From Pseudomonas parasichuanensis (lineage in GTDB: Bacteria > Pseudomonadota > Gammaproteobacteria > Pseudomonadales > Pseudomonadaceae): a stretch of DNA of 64,000 nucleotides. Of the stretch, positions 1 to 7,349 are shown piece by piece. Positions within the stretch are counted from its first letter, which is position 1. Each line of letters opens with the position of its first letter. Under the pieces are notes generated by a model, which was given only the letters and a program-made list of their open reading frames with translations, ran no database searches and was not told the origin of the DNA. Where the stretch lies: assembly GCF_021601385.1 (NCBI RefSeq), contig NZ_BQHO01000031.1, forward strand, positions 1 through 64,000, read 5' to 3'. Made by a program: the position numbers and the translations under genes.

Positions 1-54
1 GATATTGCCGGTGGTGGGGGCGGTGGGTATGCCGCGGGAATCTGACGATGCCTG

Positions 55-216
55 ATGGAGCTTTACGAGCTAATGTGCCCAATCATCACTCTGCGCCGAG
101 GTTGCCTGACTGCGCAGATCGAGCAGACAGTGGAGGAAGCCGACAATGGTAAGTTCGCAAGCGATGAGCAAGTAGCGGCAATCCGTGCCCGGCGCTGGAG
201 CCGGAATGCGGGTTGA
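55..216 (+). CDS. Putative antitoxin remnant upstream of a ParE-like toxin
   Basis: The last ~35 codons read as a hydrophilic, acidic-then-basic tail (motif FASDEQVAA then RARRWSR) that fits the C-terminus of a small antitoxin. Its TGA (214-216) overlaps the ATG of the following ParE-like gene (206), the coupling usual for type II toxin-antitoxin pairs. The N-terminal part from the in-frame ATG at 55 does not look like a DNA-binding fold, and a stop lies just upstream at 43-45, so the gene is probably truncated. Family membership is inferred mainly from position. Confidence 0.4.
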   Translation: MELYELMCPIITLRRGCLTAQIEQTVEEADNGKFASDEQVAAIRARRWSRNAG

Positions 217-492
217 GTGGCTGGCAAGGGCGCTCAAGAATCTGGAAGACCAAGCCAATTACATCGCGTTGGAAAACCCCAAGGCAGCTGACGACTTCTC
301 TGAAGCTATTTTCGCGAGCGTCGACAGACTTGCGCAGTTTCCCGACATGGGGCGTGAGGGGCGGGTCCGTAACACACGAGAGTGGGCTGTACCGAACTGG
401 TCGTATTTGAGATTCCCTATCGCGTGCGGGGCGACTGCTTGCAAATCCTGGGTGTCTTTCATACCAGGCAACGTCCGCGCTCAAAGTGGTAG
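206..492 (+). pseudogene. RelE/ParE-family toxin, frameshifted
   Basis: The product starts MRVEWLARALKNLED and continues with a ParE-like helix pair, the GREGRV turn and NTREWAVPNWSYL. After the WSYL codons (about 400-411) the frame is lost. The next strand of the fold (IPYRVRGDCLQILGVFHTRQ) is found in another frame and ends at TAG 490-492. A net gain of two bases or loss of one explains this. The native frame instead runs on to 508 with an unrelated tail. The intact family protein is a ribosome-independent toxin or gyrase poison; the C-terminal strands are needed for activity, so this copy is probably dead. The start ATG overlaps the upstream antitoxin-like gene. Confidence 0.72.
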
Positions 493-680
493 GGAGAACC
501 GAAAGTGATTAACGACAATCAGATTTAACCCCTTCCTTGTAGTCCATTTCCCAAACATACTTTTGCCGCCTTTTTTCCGTTGCGGTCGATCTAGCAGGCC
601 CCTAGTCTCGGCGAGTCGTTGCACATCAACGATACAGCTTTGACAGGCTGTGACGGTAAATCGTGTATAGCTCGTCCTCT

Positions 681-765
681 ATGGCGGCTGTACGTGCGGG
701 CACGCTTGCGTGCGCCGGAACTTTACGATTTCCGCCGGTCTGTCAACCCACGTACAGCTGCCACC
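681..765 (+). ncRNA. Structured leader RNA upstream of small Pseudomonas gene
   Basis: The arm at 681-695 (tggcggctgtacgtg) pairs with 749-763 (cacgtacagctgcca) with a single mismatch. Inside are a perfect hairpin GCACGC-tt-GCGTGC and a second CGGA/TCCG helix. A further CTGT-ttg-ACAG hairpin and CCACC/GGTGG arms follow downstream before the start codon at 814. A TTGACA-like box lies near 639 with a TATA-like box about 18 bases on. From memory, similar leaders precede DUF3077-type genes in other Pseudomonas. No ligand or protein partner is known to me; it may be a cis-regulatory element or a processed sRNA. Confidence 0.45.
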
Positions 766-813
766 CTTCTGTTTGACAGCGGGCAGGTGGTCGCACGCCA
801 GAGGAAAATCGTG

Positions 814-1062
814 ATGTTGAAGATCGTCCCCGATCCACCCCACAACCACCACTCCCTCGAAGACACCCTCATCCAGGCCACGGAGTACGCCCTGTGCGCG
901 CAGGCTGTGGCGCATCAGGCCATTTCGGTCCAGCAGCCCAAGTCGCCCGCGTCGATTCTGATCGTGGCGTTGACGCATGAGATCGAGGCGCTGCGTGTGC
1001 TGCTTGAGTCGGCGTTGATTCAGGTGCAGATGCCGCAGATGGAGCGCCGGGCGTTCCACTAG
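814..1062 (+). CDS. Small Pseudomonas protein of unknown function
   Basis: The 82-residue product begins MLKIVPDPPHNHHSLEDTL. ATG 814 is chosen over the upstream in-frame start at 619 because AGAGGA precedes it and the region before it is a structured leader. The PDPP start followed by a helical ATEYALCAQAVAHQA stretch and a C-terminal HEIEALRVLLESALIQV helix resembles short Pseudomonas-restricted proteins that sit beside DUF3077 genes. No catalytic motif or signal peptide is visible. The pairing with the DUF3077 gene at 1216 and the shared structured leader suggest joint regulation. Function unknown. Confidence 0.62.
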   Translation: MLKIVPDPPHNHHSLEDTLIQATEYALCAQAVAHQAISVQQPKSPASILIVALTHEIEALRVLLESALIQVQMPQMERRAFH

Positions 1063-1079
1063 GCCTTTAGGCGTGTTTG

Positions 1080-1119
1080 CCTGTGGGGGCCTCATCGCCG
1101 GCAAGCCGGCTCCCACAGG
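1080..1119. repeat. REP element between two small genes
   Basis: Imperfect palindrome: CCTGTGGGGGC, then CGCCGGCaagCCGGC, then CCCACAGG. This is the Pseudomonas REP type seen many times in this window. It separates the gene ending at 1062 from the DUF3077 gene. Confidence 0.7.
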
Positions 1120-1215
1120 GTTCTGCGTTGCTTCGCCGTTTGCGCCGTACCTGTGAGGCTGGGTTGGCAGCGATATGGTCCGCCCAGGCATTGATCATTT
1201 CAGGGAGATTGAGCA

Positions 1216-1485
1216 ATGAACACAGACGACACCACGCCCCGCACTACTGTGGGCAAGACCAAGTTCTACCAAGGCGAAGGGATGACCGACCCGCTGTTTT
1301 GTATCGAGCCCGGCATCCCCTGCCAACATGCACGGGACCAGGCCTCGGAGCTGATGGGCTGCGTGCGCGACTTGACCATCACCGGGATCATGGAGGAGAA
1401 GCCGCAACTGCTCTGGGCATCGTATTACCTGAGCGCGCTGGCCAAGGCGCTGATGGATGATGCGGAGTTGGGGATGAAGCACTGA
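1216..1485 (+). CDS. DUF3077 domain protein
   Basis: The 89-residue product has the DUF3077 pattern: an F-C-I-x-P-G-I-P-C strand, a helix with ASELMGCVRDL, then LLWASYYLSALAKALMDD. These small proteins are almost confined to Pseudomonas, often occur in several copies, and have no established biochemical role. ATG 1216 follows CAGGGAGATTGAGCA, giving a usable ribosome binding site. The gene lies 150 bases after the preceding small gene, across a REP element, so it may be a separate transcript. No membrane segment is seen. Confidence 0.82.
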   Translation: MNTDDTTPRTTVGKTKFYQGEGMTDPLFCIEPGIPCQHARDQASELMGCVRDLTITGIMEEKPQLLWASYYLSALAKALMDDAELGMKH

Positions 1486-1578
1486 GAGTGGGTTACCTAG
1501 CCTGGCTACCTCATCTTTTTTGACTGCAGTATTCCTGTGAGTGAGGCGGCGCCTGCCTTTCGTGCATGACGCAAGACA

Positions 1579-2053
1579 GGCGCAGCGGCATTCGCGCGCA
1601 CCGGGATATCGCGCCATGCCAACAAGGCGGACAGTGGTGACCTCACAGGAGTGAATGGCCAGAAACAGATGTGGGAGCTGCGGTTCGCCGCTGCGACTTG
1701 CCAGCGATGCGCCGCGCGGGCGGCGCTCGATCTTGAGAGCGCTGCAAATTTCCCGGCGAGCACATGGTGGCCTTCACCCAATATCCTGACATGCATCTGT
1801 TGGCCATTACCGAATGCTGATTCAACAAAGCCAGCGGTGTGACTCCCAAGCTTCTGTCTTGAGATCGCCATGTGGGCCACTAGGTGCATGGCGACAGCTT
1901 TGCAGCGCCTATGAAATCGAGCGCCGCCCGCGCGGCGCATCGCTGGCAAGCCAGCTCCCACATCTGTTTCGGGCCAGTCACGCCTGCGAGATCACCGCTG
2001 TCCGCCTTGTTGGCATGACGCGGAATCGCGGTGGGCATTGCAGCCGCTGCGCC
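1579..2053. repeat. Large imperfect inverted repeat in a gene-free stretch
   Basis: The arm at 1579-1731 is repeated in reverse complement at 1916-2053. Shared blocks include GCCAACAAGGCGGACAG, CAGATGTGGGAGCTG, CTTGCCAGCGATGCGCCGCG and GGGCGGCGCTCGAT, with small indels between them. Each arm contains a REP-like core. The ~185-base centre has no convincing reading frame. The whole 1486-2285 interval holds no gene that I can support; short reading frames here are random. The structure looks like a degenerate BIME or MITE pair rather than an insertion sequence. Confidence 0.65.
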
Positions 2054-2285
2054 AGTCTCAAGGCATGCACCTACACAGGTGCCCCGCCTTGCACAAGACT
2101 GCCGCGGTATAAACAGATTTGGCGACGGGGCCAGCACAACCAATGAAAAGCTCCGCCTACCCCGCAGCTTATCGCCGATCGGACCGGACGAATCCCCCCG
2201 CGCTTGGTAAACTGGCGCCCATCTACCTTTCCATCGCCTGCCAGCGGCCTGCCGCCTGGCTCCGTCGAGTGCGTGCCCCAGACTT

Positions 2286-2366
2286 ATGCCATCACCAACC
2301 GCCACCTCCCCTGCCCTGCGCCCTGAGCCCTCCCGCCGCTTCAGCGTTGCGCCGATGATGGATTGA
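2286..2366 (+). pseudogene. dusA: 5' end of dusA, cut by element A
   Basis: ATG 2286 opens a frame whose later residues PSRRFSVAPMMD are the conserved N-terminal strand and FMN-binding start of tRNA-dihydrouridine synthase A. A full gene continues with WTDRH and about 300 more codons. Here a TGA follows directly after MMD because the sequence switches to element A. DusA reduces uridines 20/20a in the tRNA D-loop. Only the first 26 codons are present and the body of dusA is nowhere in the window. The 5' end of dusA is a known integration site of tyrosine-integrase elements. Confidence 0.82.
2318..2363. other. attL of element A (46-bp direct repeat in dusA)
   Basis: The 46 bases from GCGCCCTGAGCCC to GCCGATGATGGAT are identical to 13008-13053. 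The repeat covers dusA codons for RPEPSRRFSVAPMMD. Downstream of both copies the sequence is also similar (a GGAAG, CCCAGTA, TACGGGGCC block), as expected if both are the left ends of related elements. Confidence 0.85.
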
Positions 2367-2414
2367 GGCCACTTTTCTGGAAGCCCAGTATTTACGGGGC
2401 CTCTAGGCTAGGAC

Positions 2415-2442
2415 TACCACATCCGTACCAATTCTGTACCAC
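2415..2442. promoter_or_regulatory. Probable integrase arm-type sites, left end
   Basis: Three closely spaced TACCA(C/A) motifs (2415, 2426, 2436) are the reverse complement of the TTGGTAC motifs clustered at 12877-12925 beside the integrase. Matching repeats just inside both ends of an element are characteristic of integrase arm-binding sites. The role is inferred. Confidence 0.45.
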
Positions 2443-2554
2443 ACGGTGCCCCAAAGATCAGATGCATCTTGCCCCGCAGCATAGACCTTGCCTCATAACT
2501 AGCCTTCCCGGTAATGTCACGGTACCACTCGAGTAAAACCAGCGGAGGGCATGG

Positions 2555-3925
2555 GTGACTAATTTTGTGTTCTCACGGAGAAAGATCCAAGAGTGTATCA
2601 ATGCGCTGGTGCCAAGCCTTGACGGTTCTCAGCTTGCTGCACTTGTGAGCCGTCTCAATGCGAGAAATGCATCTCGACTTGATGCAATGTGGGAGGTAGC
2701 TATCTTTTCAGCGCTTTCCAAAGTTGGAGATCTTCAACATGAAAAAGCTCTCACAAACGGACGCCGCCCTGACATTTCTTGGAATATAAAGAAATTAGAC
2801 GGCAGCAATCTGACGATAATCGGTGATATTACTACCATATCCGATGATGGCCTTGAAGATCAGAACCCCTTTAAACTTGTAAGCCAAGAGATAATTCGAA
2901 TTGCCTCAAAAGCTGGGTTGCGACCCGGAAGCTTCTGGGTAGATGCACGTGGTGAAACTGTCGGCCAGCCTCACAAAAGCAAGATGCGGTTGATACTGCC
3001 AGAAAAGGCTTCGCTTATAAAATTTATCCAAAACGAGCTTGAGCCCTGGATTTACAGCATAAAGAATAACAGCACAACGAAATTGATATTTGAGAGCACC
3101 CTCCCCTCTAATGCTCTCAAGGTAATATACGACCCTAACTGGAAAAACGGTGGCGGGAGCTATACAAGCTATACAGTGGCAACTTCAAAATCCATCAACC
3201 CTTTATTCAGCGCACTCAAAGGAAAAATCAAACAATTAAATGGCGCCCCTGATAACGCAATCCGAATAATTTTTGCATGTGATGGAGGCTGCAACCTCAT
3301 TAGACAGGGCGCGAAGGGAAAATCGCTATACACCTATAACTCAATAGAGGTAGCAGAAGACTTCCTGCGCCAGAATAGTAGCATCGACTTTATTTTGCTG
3401 AGCACTATTGACGAACACCACCATCCATTTGGTTTACCAACCAAATACAACATGAGCTACGAATTAGTTTGTGCACCAACAAAATTCCGGTCAGCCCGTG
3501 TGACGGCTGAGTCGATCGACACTATCACGAAAGCACTGACGCTTGCCTTGCAAAACATACCCCAACCTCTTCGCCCAGCTTATCATGCCGCAACACTATT
3601 AAAAAAAGCGGGGGTCGGTCGTGACCAACTAGGAGGACACTCGATGCAAGGGAACAAGATAACAATCTCTTCGAGAGGCTTGATCAAGTTTCTCGCCGGC
3701 GAAATTTCCGCCGAAGAGTTCAACAAGGCCCACGGCTGGGAACACTCTGGAATATATCAAAACCCGTTTATCAGGCATCTTAAAAGCGGCTTGATGATTA
3801 GCGATATAGAGGTAATCAGCGGCGCTGATAAAGACGACGACGAGGTTACATTCACAATCGACAAGTGGGATGCCGCAAATATGCCTTTCGCGGCGCCGAA
3901 CGCAGACGAAAAACACAACGCCTGA
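2555..3925 (+). CDS. Hypothetical cargo protein, possibly PD-(D/E)XK-like
   Basis: The 456-residue product starts at GTG 2555, six bases after GGAGG. Residues 45-100 hold a helix with W46-E47, then E63, then RPDIS (71-75) on a strand, and GDITTIS (90-96) on the next strand. That order resembles a PD-(D/E)XK nuclease core with a GD-x-T-T variant of the E-x-K motif, but the lysine is missing, so this is only a suggestion. Residues 100-350 are mixed alpha/beta without a motif I recognise. No signal peptide or membrane segment is present. The gene is visibly AT-richer than its surroundings and lies just inside attL, a typical cargo position. A defence role is possible but unproven. Confidence 0.7.
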   Translation: MTNFVFSRRKIQECINALVPSLDGSQLAALVSRLNARNASRLDAMWEVAIFSALSKVGDLQHEKALTNGRRPDISWNIKKLDGSNLTIIGDITTISDDGLEDQNPFKLVSQEIIRIASKAGLRPGSFWVDARGETVGQPHKSKMRLILPEKASLIKFIQNELEPWIYSIKNNSTTKLIFESTLPSNALKVIYDPNWKNGGGSYTSYTVATSKSINPLFSALKGKIKQLNGAPDNAIRIIFACDGGCNLIRQGAKGKSLYTYNSIEVAEDFLRQNSSIDFILLSTIDEHHHPFGLPTKYNMSYELVCAPTKFRSARVTAESIDTITKALTLALQNIPQPLRPAYHAATLLKKAGVGRDQLGGHSMQGNKITISSRGLIKFLAGEISAEEFNKAHGWEHSGIYQNPFIRHLKSGLMISDIEVISGADKDDDEVTFTIDKWDAANMPFAAPNADEKHNA

Positions 3926-4401
3926 CCTTATGTCGACAATGCCTGTGCGACAATAATTGTACAGGCTTTAGTCACCTCGCTCATAATGTCGGGACCTGTG
4001 CGCCTTTTGGGCTACGGGGACTCAGTACATGTATCGGTATGAGCTGGCGTGGAAAGGTGTTCGGTTTGTCCCATTTCTCCCTTACGCAACACCTAGGCCC
4101 AAGGAGGAAGTCGAGCTAGCACTGACATTGCCGGGAATATGGGTAGGGAACCCGCCCGGAAGGCTCAGTAGGCTGCAACCAGCCCGATTGTACTGGGGGC
4201 CAACCCTACAAGCGTGAGCTATGGCACCATAATGCAGCCCAGATTTTGCCCTAAATCTGCCTAAATCTGCCCTAAAATTTCGGGGATGCTCGCCGCCAAA
4301 CAAACTGCGTAGCCGCCTTTGGCTTAAAGCTAATTTTCTTGGCTTAACGGAGTAGCTAAGTGCTATCTTGGCACCTCCTTTTGACATCAGAGAACGAATC
4401 G
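3926..4401. other. Gene-free interval in element A
   Basis: No reading frame with a ribosome binding site or family resemblance is seen. A short direct repeat (TGCCCTAAATC / TGCCTAAATC / TGCCCTAAAAT) lies at 4244-4279 and could be a protein-binding site upstream of the gene at 4402. Confidence 0.4.
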
Positions 4402-4740
4402 ATGACGGCTGAAGAAAAGGCACTCGCTAAACTGCTTGAATACGGGCATTTCGATCAGGAAGACAGCAAGGTTGAGGGCATTGCAAAACGAGCCATGAGC
4501 CATGGTTACAACAGCCTTACGCAACCGCAAAAAGCAGTTCTCAGTAATCATCTCACTAGAGACTGCGAAGGCGTCACAGACCCAGGCGGGCACCACAATG
4601 GCTGTCAGGCAGAGCTTGAAGGTGAAGCTCTCGCCGAAGCACTCGACAGAGAGAGCTACGGCGATGGCTTCATTTGTGAGTCATGCGATCAAGAATCACA
4701 TGAGCATCAGCGCCTGTGGGACAAGATGAACGCAGAGTAA
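4402..4740 (+). CDS. Small cysteine-rich hypothetical protein
   Basis: The 112-residue acidic protein begins MTAEEKALAKLLEYGHFDQ. An alternative upstream in-frame start at 4360 has no better ribosome site. Four cysteines in the second half (DCEG, GCQAE and the pair CESC, each near histidines) could bind one zinc ion. No enzymatic motif is seen. The gene stands alone in cargo of element A and is followed by a clear terminator at 4783-4825. Function unknown. Confidence 0.6.
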   Translation: MTAEEKALAKLLEYGHFDQEDSKVEGIAKRAMSHGYNSLTQPQKAVLSNHLTRDCEGVTDPGGHHNGCQAELEGEALAEALDRESYGDGFICESCDQESHEHQRLWDKMNAE

Positions 4741-4782
4741 GTCGCGACCTGCACACCCCAATTGGGCTGGAGTATTAACGAG

Positions 4783-4825
4783 AAAAGGCGCCCAAGCCCC
4801 TAGAGTCAGGGCTTGAACGCCTTTT
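4783..4825 (+). terminator. Rho-independent terminator, probably bidirectional
   Basis: AAAAGGCG and CAAGCCC pair with GGGCTTG and CGCCTTTT around a nine-base loop. The A-run and T-run on the two sides allow termination on both strands. It follows the gene ending at 4740. Confidence 0.75.
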
Positions 4826-4948
4826 GTGCATTGGCGTATTAGAGTTGCAAATGGCATAGGGTGGCATAGAACGACGTCCGGCTTGCCCCATTTTTGCCCA
4901 ATCTCAGAGCCAACGGCCAAGCTCTACGTCTTGGGCATTCATAGCTCA

Positions 4949-5077
4949 TCACCAAGCCGACTCGACGAGCTCTAACATCTCGGGCCGATATTCGACACGA
5001 CACCACCAGGACTGCGCGTACAGAACGCCGTCGGCCTCCGATCTTGGCCTCGCAGGCGTATGGACATGGCTCGACAC
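4949..5077 (-). CDS. Possible 42-residue protein
   Basis: From GTG 5077 (or TTG 5083) the frame reads a short protein with the striking stretch EADGVLYAQSWWCRVEYRP and a LELVESAW end. The double tryptophan, cysteine and regular polarity look like selected protein rather than noise, but no ribosome binding site is obvious and I do not recognise a family. The surrounding interval 4741-5209 has no other candidate gene. Confidence 0.3.
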   Translation of the reverse strand: MSSHVHTPARPRSEADGVLYAQSWWCRVEYRPEMLELVESAW

Positions 5078-5209
5078 GGCCAAAATTAATTATGACTTGT
5101 TGTTACTTTCAGCCGCTGGCCTACTCCACGAACTAGCAGCGTGCCCTGCAACCATGCATAATCGCAACCTTTCTGATCTAGCCAGTAGCACTTGCAATAG
5201 GGAGACTAC

Positions 5210-5764
5210 ATGATTTTTTCTCAGCTAATTGACGCCACCCCCGAAGTACAAGCTGAAATACGGCTTCTGAGAAACCAAGAAGAAGTCCGTAAATATATGT
5301 ACACCGCCCATGAGATCTCGCTGCAAGAGCATGAGAACTGGCTAAAGTCGCTGCATGGCAATGCGCGCCAGTCCGTATTCGTGGCAATCCATGATGATAA
5401 AGCCGCAGGCGTAGTTTCTCTGAACGCAATTAACGCCACACAAAAAACTGCCGACTGGGCTTTCTACTTGGACACCGAGCTACAAGGCAAAGGGTTCGGC
5501 AGCTTGGTAGAGTTCTGGATGCTTGACTATGCATTCGGTGAAGCCGGCCTGGAAAAGCTGAACTGCGAGGTACTTGAGACGAACCCCTCAGTGGTAAAAA
5601 TGCACCAGAAGTTTGGCTTCACTATTGAAGGGGTCCGCAGAAAAAACATCCTAAAAGATGGCAATCGTATCGACGTAGTATTACTGGGCATAGCGAAAGA
5701 TGAGTGGATATCTCACCGCCCCTCAATTGAACCGATCATCACTCGCCTGAAACGAAAGTCATGA
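5210..5764 (+). CDS. pseH: PseH-like GNAT sugar N-acetyltransferase
   Basis: The 184-residue product is a GNAT acetyltransferase. EVRKYMYTAHEISLQEH (about residues 24-40) is the signature of PseH, which acetylates UDP-4-amino-4,6-dideoxy-AltNAc in the pseudaminic acid pathway. The acetyl-CoA loop region is at LQGKGFGS (about 94-101) and the C-terminal NPSVVKMHQKFGF segment is typical of the fold. ATG 5210 follows AGGGAGACTAC. It overlaps the next gene by ATGA, so the two are translationally coupled. The other pseudaminic acid genes are absent here, so the substrate must come from elsewhere in the genome, or the enzyme alters another surface or flagellar glycan. Carriage on a prophage element is unusual. 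Confidence 0.72.
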   Translation: MIFSQLIDATPEVQAEIRLLRNQEEVRKYMYTAHEISLQEHENWLKSLHGNARQSVFVAIHDDKAAGVVSLNAINATQKTADWAFYLDTELQGKGFGSLVEFWMLDYAFGEAGLEKLNCEVLETNPSVVKMHQKFGFTIEGVRRKNILKDGNRIDVVLLGIAKDEWISHRPSIEPIITRLKRKS

Positions 5765-6207
5765 TTTTAATCAGCGTTTACGAATCCGAAAGTGCTCCCC
5801 TGGCGCTTTATGAGCTTTTGAAGAAGCGCTCAGCCACTCATTCTATCAGCCACAATGCCGTGCCTGAGTATGCGGAACATGAGTTATTTGTCCAGTCCAA
5901 GCCATACCGATACTGGTATCTGGTAACACTGGACGGCATGACCATTGGATCTGCCTACATAACCGAAAATAATGAAATCGGTATATTCTTAACAGATGAG
6001 TTTTCTCACCTTCAGTCCGACTTGCTGGGCAAGATGATTACCAACCATGAGCCGCTGCCAGCGGTGAAATCGAAACGAGTGGGCCAATTCAGCATCAACT
6101 CCAATCCAGGGAATGCTTCGCTGATTTCTGCGATCATCTCAACTGGAGGAATACATGTGCAGAACTCTTATCTTCTTGGCAACTCAACGAAGTCTAAGCC
6201 CGAATAA
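5761..6207 (+). CDS. Divergent GNAT-like protein, partner of PseH-like enzyme
   Basis: The 148-residue product has the outline of a GNAT fold: HNAVPEYAEHELFV near the start, YRYWYLVTLDGMTIGSAYI and EIGIF strands, and a C-terminal NPGNASLISAIISTGGI segment. The central acetyl-CoA loop (Q/R-x-x-G-x-G/A) is not recognisable; SHLQSDLLGK stands in its place. It may be an inactive partner or use a different donor. Similar proteins occur in glycosylation clusters. It starts inside the stop of the upstream gene (ATGA). Confidence 0.5.
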   Translation: MILISVYESESAPLALYELLKKRSATHSISHNAVPEYAEHELFVQSKPYRYWYLVTLDGMTIGSAYITENNEIGIFLTDEFSHLQSDLLGKMITNHEPLPAVKSKRVGQFSINSNPGNASLISAIISTGGIHVQNSYLLGNSTKSKPE

Positions 6208-6228
6208 GTCGCGGGGCCGCCTGCCTAG

Positions 6229-6309
6229 TCACAGCCTGATAACTTCATGCACACATGCTTGGCACAGCGCATCCACTACTCGATCACCTTCGTCGGCGAT
6301 GGTGATAAG
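6229..6309 (-). pseudogene. Duplicated 3' end of spanin genes Rz/Rz1
   Basis: On the minus strand this stretch encodes ITIADEGDRVVDALCQA in one frame, and SPSPTKVIE plus stop in a second frame. These are the C-termini of the i-spanin and o-spanin found complete at 7914-8462. Both overlapping frames are preserved, so this is a genuine remnant and not chance similarity. The cargo at 6.38-7.93 kb lies between this remnant and the complete spanin pair. Confidence 0.7.
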
Positions 6310-6375
6310 CCAAGACCCCTAATTGATCGATCTCATTAGAGGCGGGCCGAGGATCTCGGAACGCCTCTACAAGGA

Positions 6376-7170
6376 CTAGAACAGCTGGCCAAGCCCCTCA
6401 GGCTGCCAGTTCATGATCACCAGCTCACCAGTCACATCAGCCTTGCCGTGTCGCTGATTCGCCGTGGTGTAGCGAATATCCAGGCACTCGAAGTGGAAGC
6501 CGTCGAACGCCCGCCGGATATCCGGGTGGTCGTTGATGCTGACCATCACCCTCCCCTTGCACCGCCGCATGAAGTCGGCCATGCGCTCGTACTCCTCGAA
6601 CGGGAAGTCGACGCCGTAGCCGGCGGTCTGCCAATAGGGCGGGTCCATGTAGAAGAAGGTGTGCGCGCGATCGTAGCGCTCGGCGCAGTCGAGCCAGGAT
6701 AGATTTTCAATGTAGGTGCCGGCGAGTCGCTGCCAGGCGGCCGAGAGGTTCTCCTCGATGCGCAGCAGGTTGATGGCCGGCCCGGTGGTGGCGGTACCGA
6801 ACGTTTGCCCGGTGACCTTGCCTCCGAAGGCATGCTGCTGCAGGTAGAAGAACCGGGCCGCGCGCTGGATGTCGGTCAGCGTTTCTGGGCGGGTCATCTT
6901 CTGCCACTCGAAGATCTGGCGCGAGCTGAGCGCCCATTTGAACTGGCGGACGAACTCTTCGAGGTGGTTCTGCACCACGCGATACAGCGTCACCAGGTCG
7001 CCATTGAGGTCGTTGAGCACCTCCACCGGGGCAGCCTGGGGGCGCATGAAGTACAACGCGGCACCGCCGGCGAAGACTTCGACATAGCATTCATGTGGGG
7101 GAAAGAGGGGGATCAAGCGATCGGCCAGGCGGCGCTTGCCGCCCATCCAGGGGATGATTGGAGAGGTCAT
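6376..7170 (-). CDS. D12-class DNA N6-adenine methyltransferase
   Basis: The 264-residue product carries PWMGGKRR near the N-terminus, the AdoMet-binding FAGG motif (33-36) and the catalytic DPPYW motif (176-180) of Dam-like (alpha-group) adenine methylases. It probably methylates an adenine in a short sequence such as GATC; specificity cannot be read by eye. ATG 7170 starts exactly at the family N-terminus, MTSPIIPW; no strong ribosome binding site is present. A consensus LexA box lies 18 bases upstream (7188-7203), so expression may be SOS-linked. No restriction endonuclease neighbour is seen, so it is an orphan methylase, common in phages as protection or regulation. Confidence 0.85.
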   Translation of the reverse strand: MTSPIIPWMGGKRRLADRLIPLFPPHECYVEVFAGGAALYFMRPQAAPVEVLNDLNGDLVTLYRVVQNHLEEFVRQFKWALSSRQIFEWQKMTRPETLTDIQRAARFFYLQQHAFGGKVTGQTFGTATTGPAINLLRIEENLSAAWQRLAGTYIENLSWLDCAERYDRAHTFFYMDPPYWQTAGYGVDFPFEEYERMADFMRRCKGRVMVSINDHPDIRRAFDGFHFECLDIRYTTANQRHGKADVTGELVIMNWQPEGLGQLF

Positions 7171-7187
7171 AAATATGCAAGTCTTTA

Positions 7188-7203
7188 CTGTATGGATAAA
7201 CAG
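7188..7203. promoter_or_regulatory. LexA-box-like operator
   Basis: CTGTATGGATAAACAG matches the gammaproteobacterial LexA consensus CTGT-N8-ACAG exactly. It sits between the divergent methylase (start 7170) and membrane-protein (start 7350) genes, 18 bases from the former. Function is inferred from the match. Confidence 0.55.
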
Positions 7204-7349
7204 GTGGTAGGCTCGCAGCGCTTTGTGCACAAGGCAGGGGCCGCGGCTGAACTTGCAGGAAATGTCTGCAGGTGCGGCGGGCCAGGTAGGATGTTGGCGC
7301 ATCCAACCTGGCTCGCTCCTTTTTGATTTGCTAAGGGATGAGGTCTTTC

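Noticed and set aside
1-45. Glycine-rich C-terminus of a gene entering from the left (ends TGA 43-45)
   Set aside because: Only 14 codons visible (DIAGGGGGGYAAGI); too little to call a gene or a family.
619-813. N-terminal extension of the small gene ending at 1062
   Set aside because: This stretch forms a strong RNA fold and the ribosome binding site is at the internal ATG 814; the extension has no protein-like pattern.
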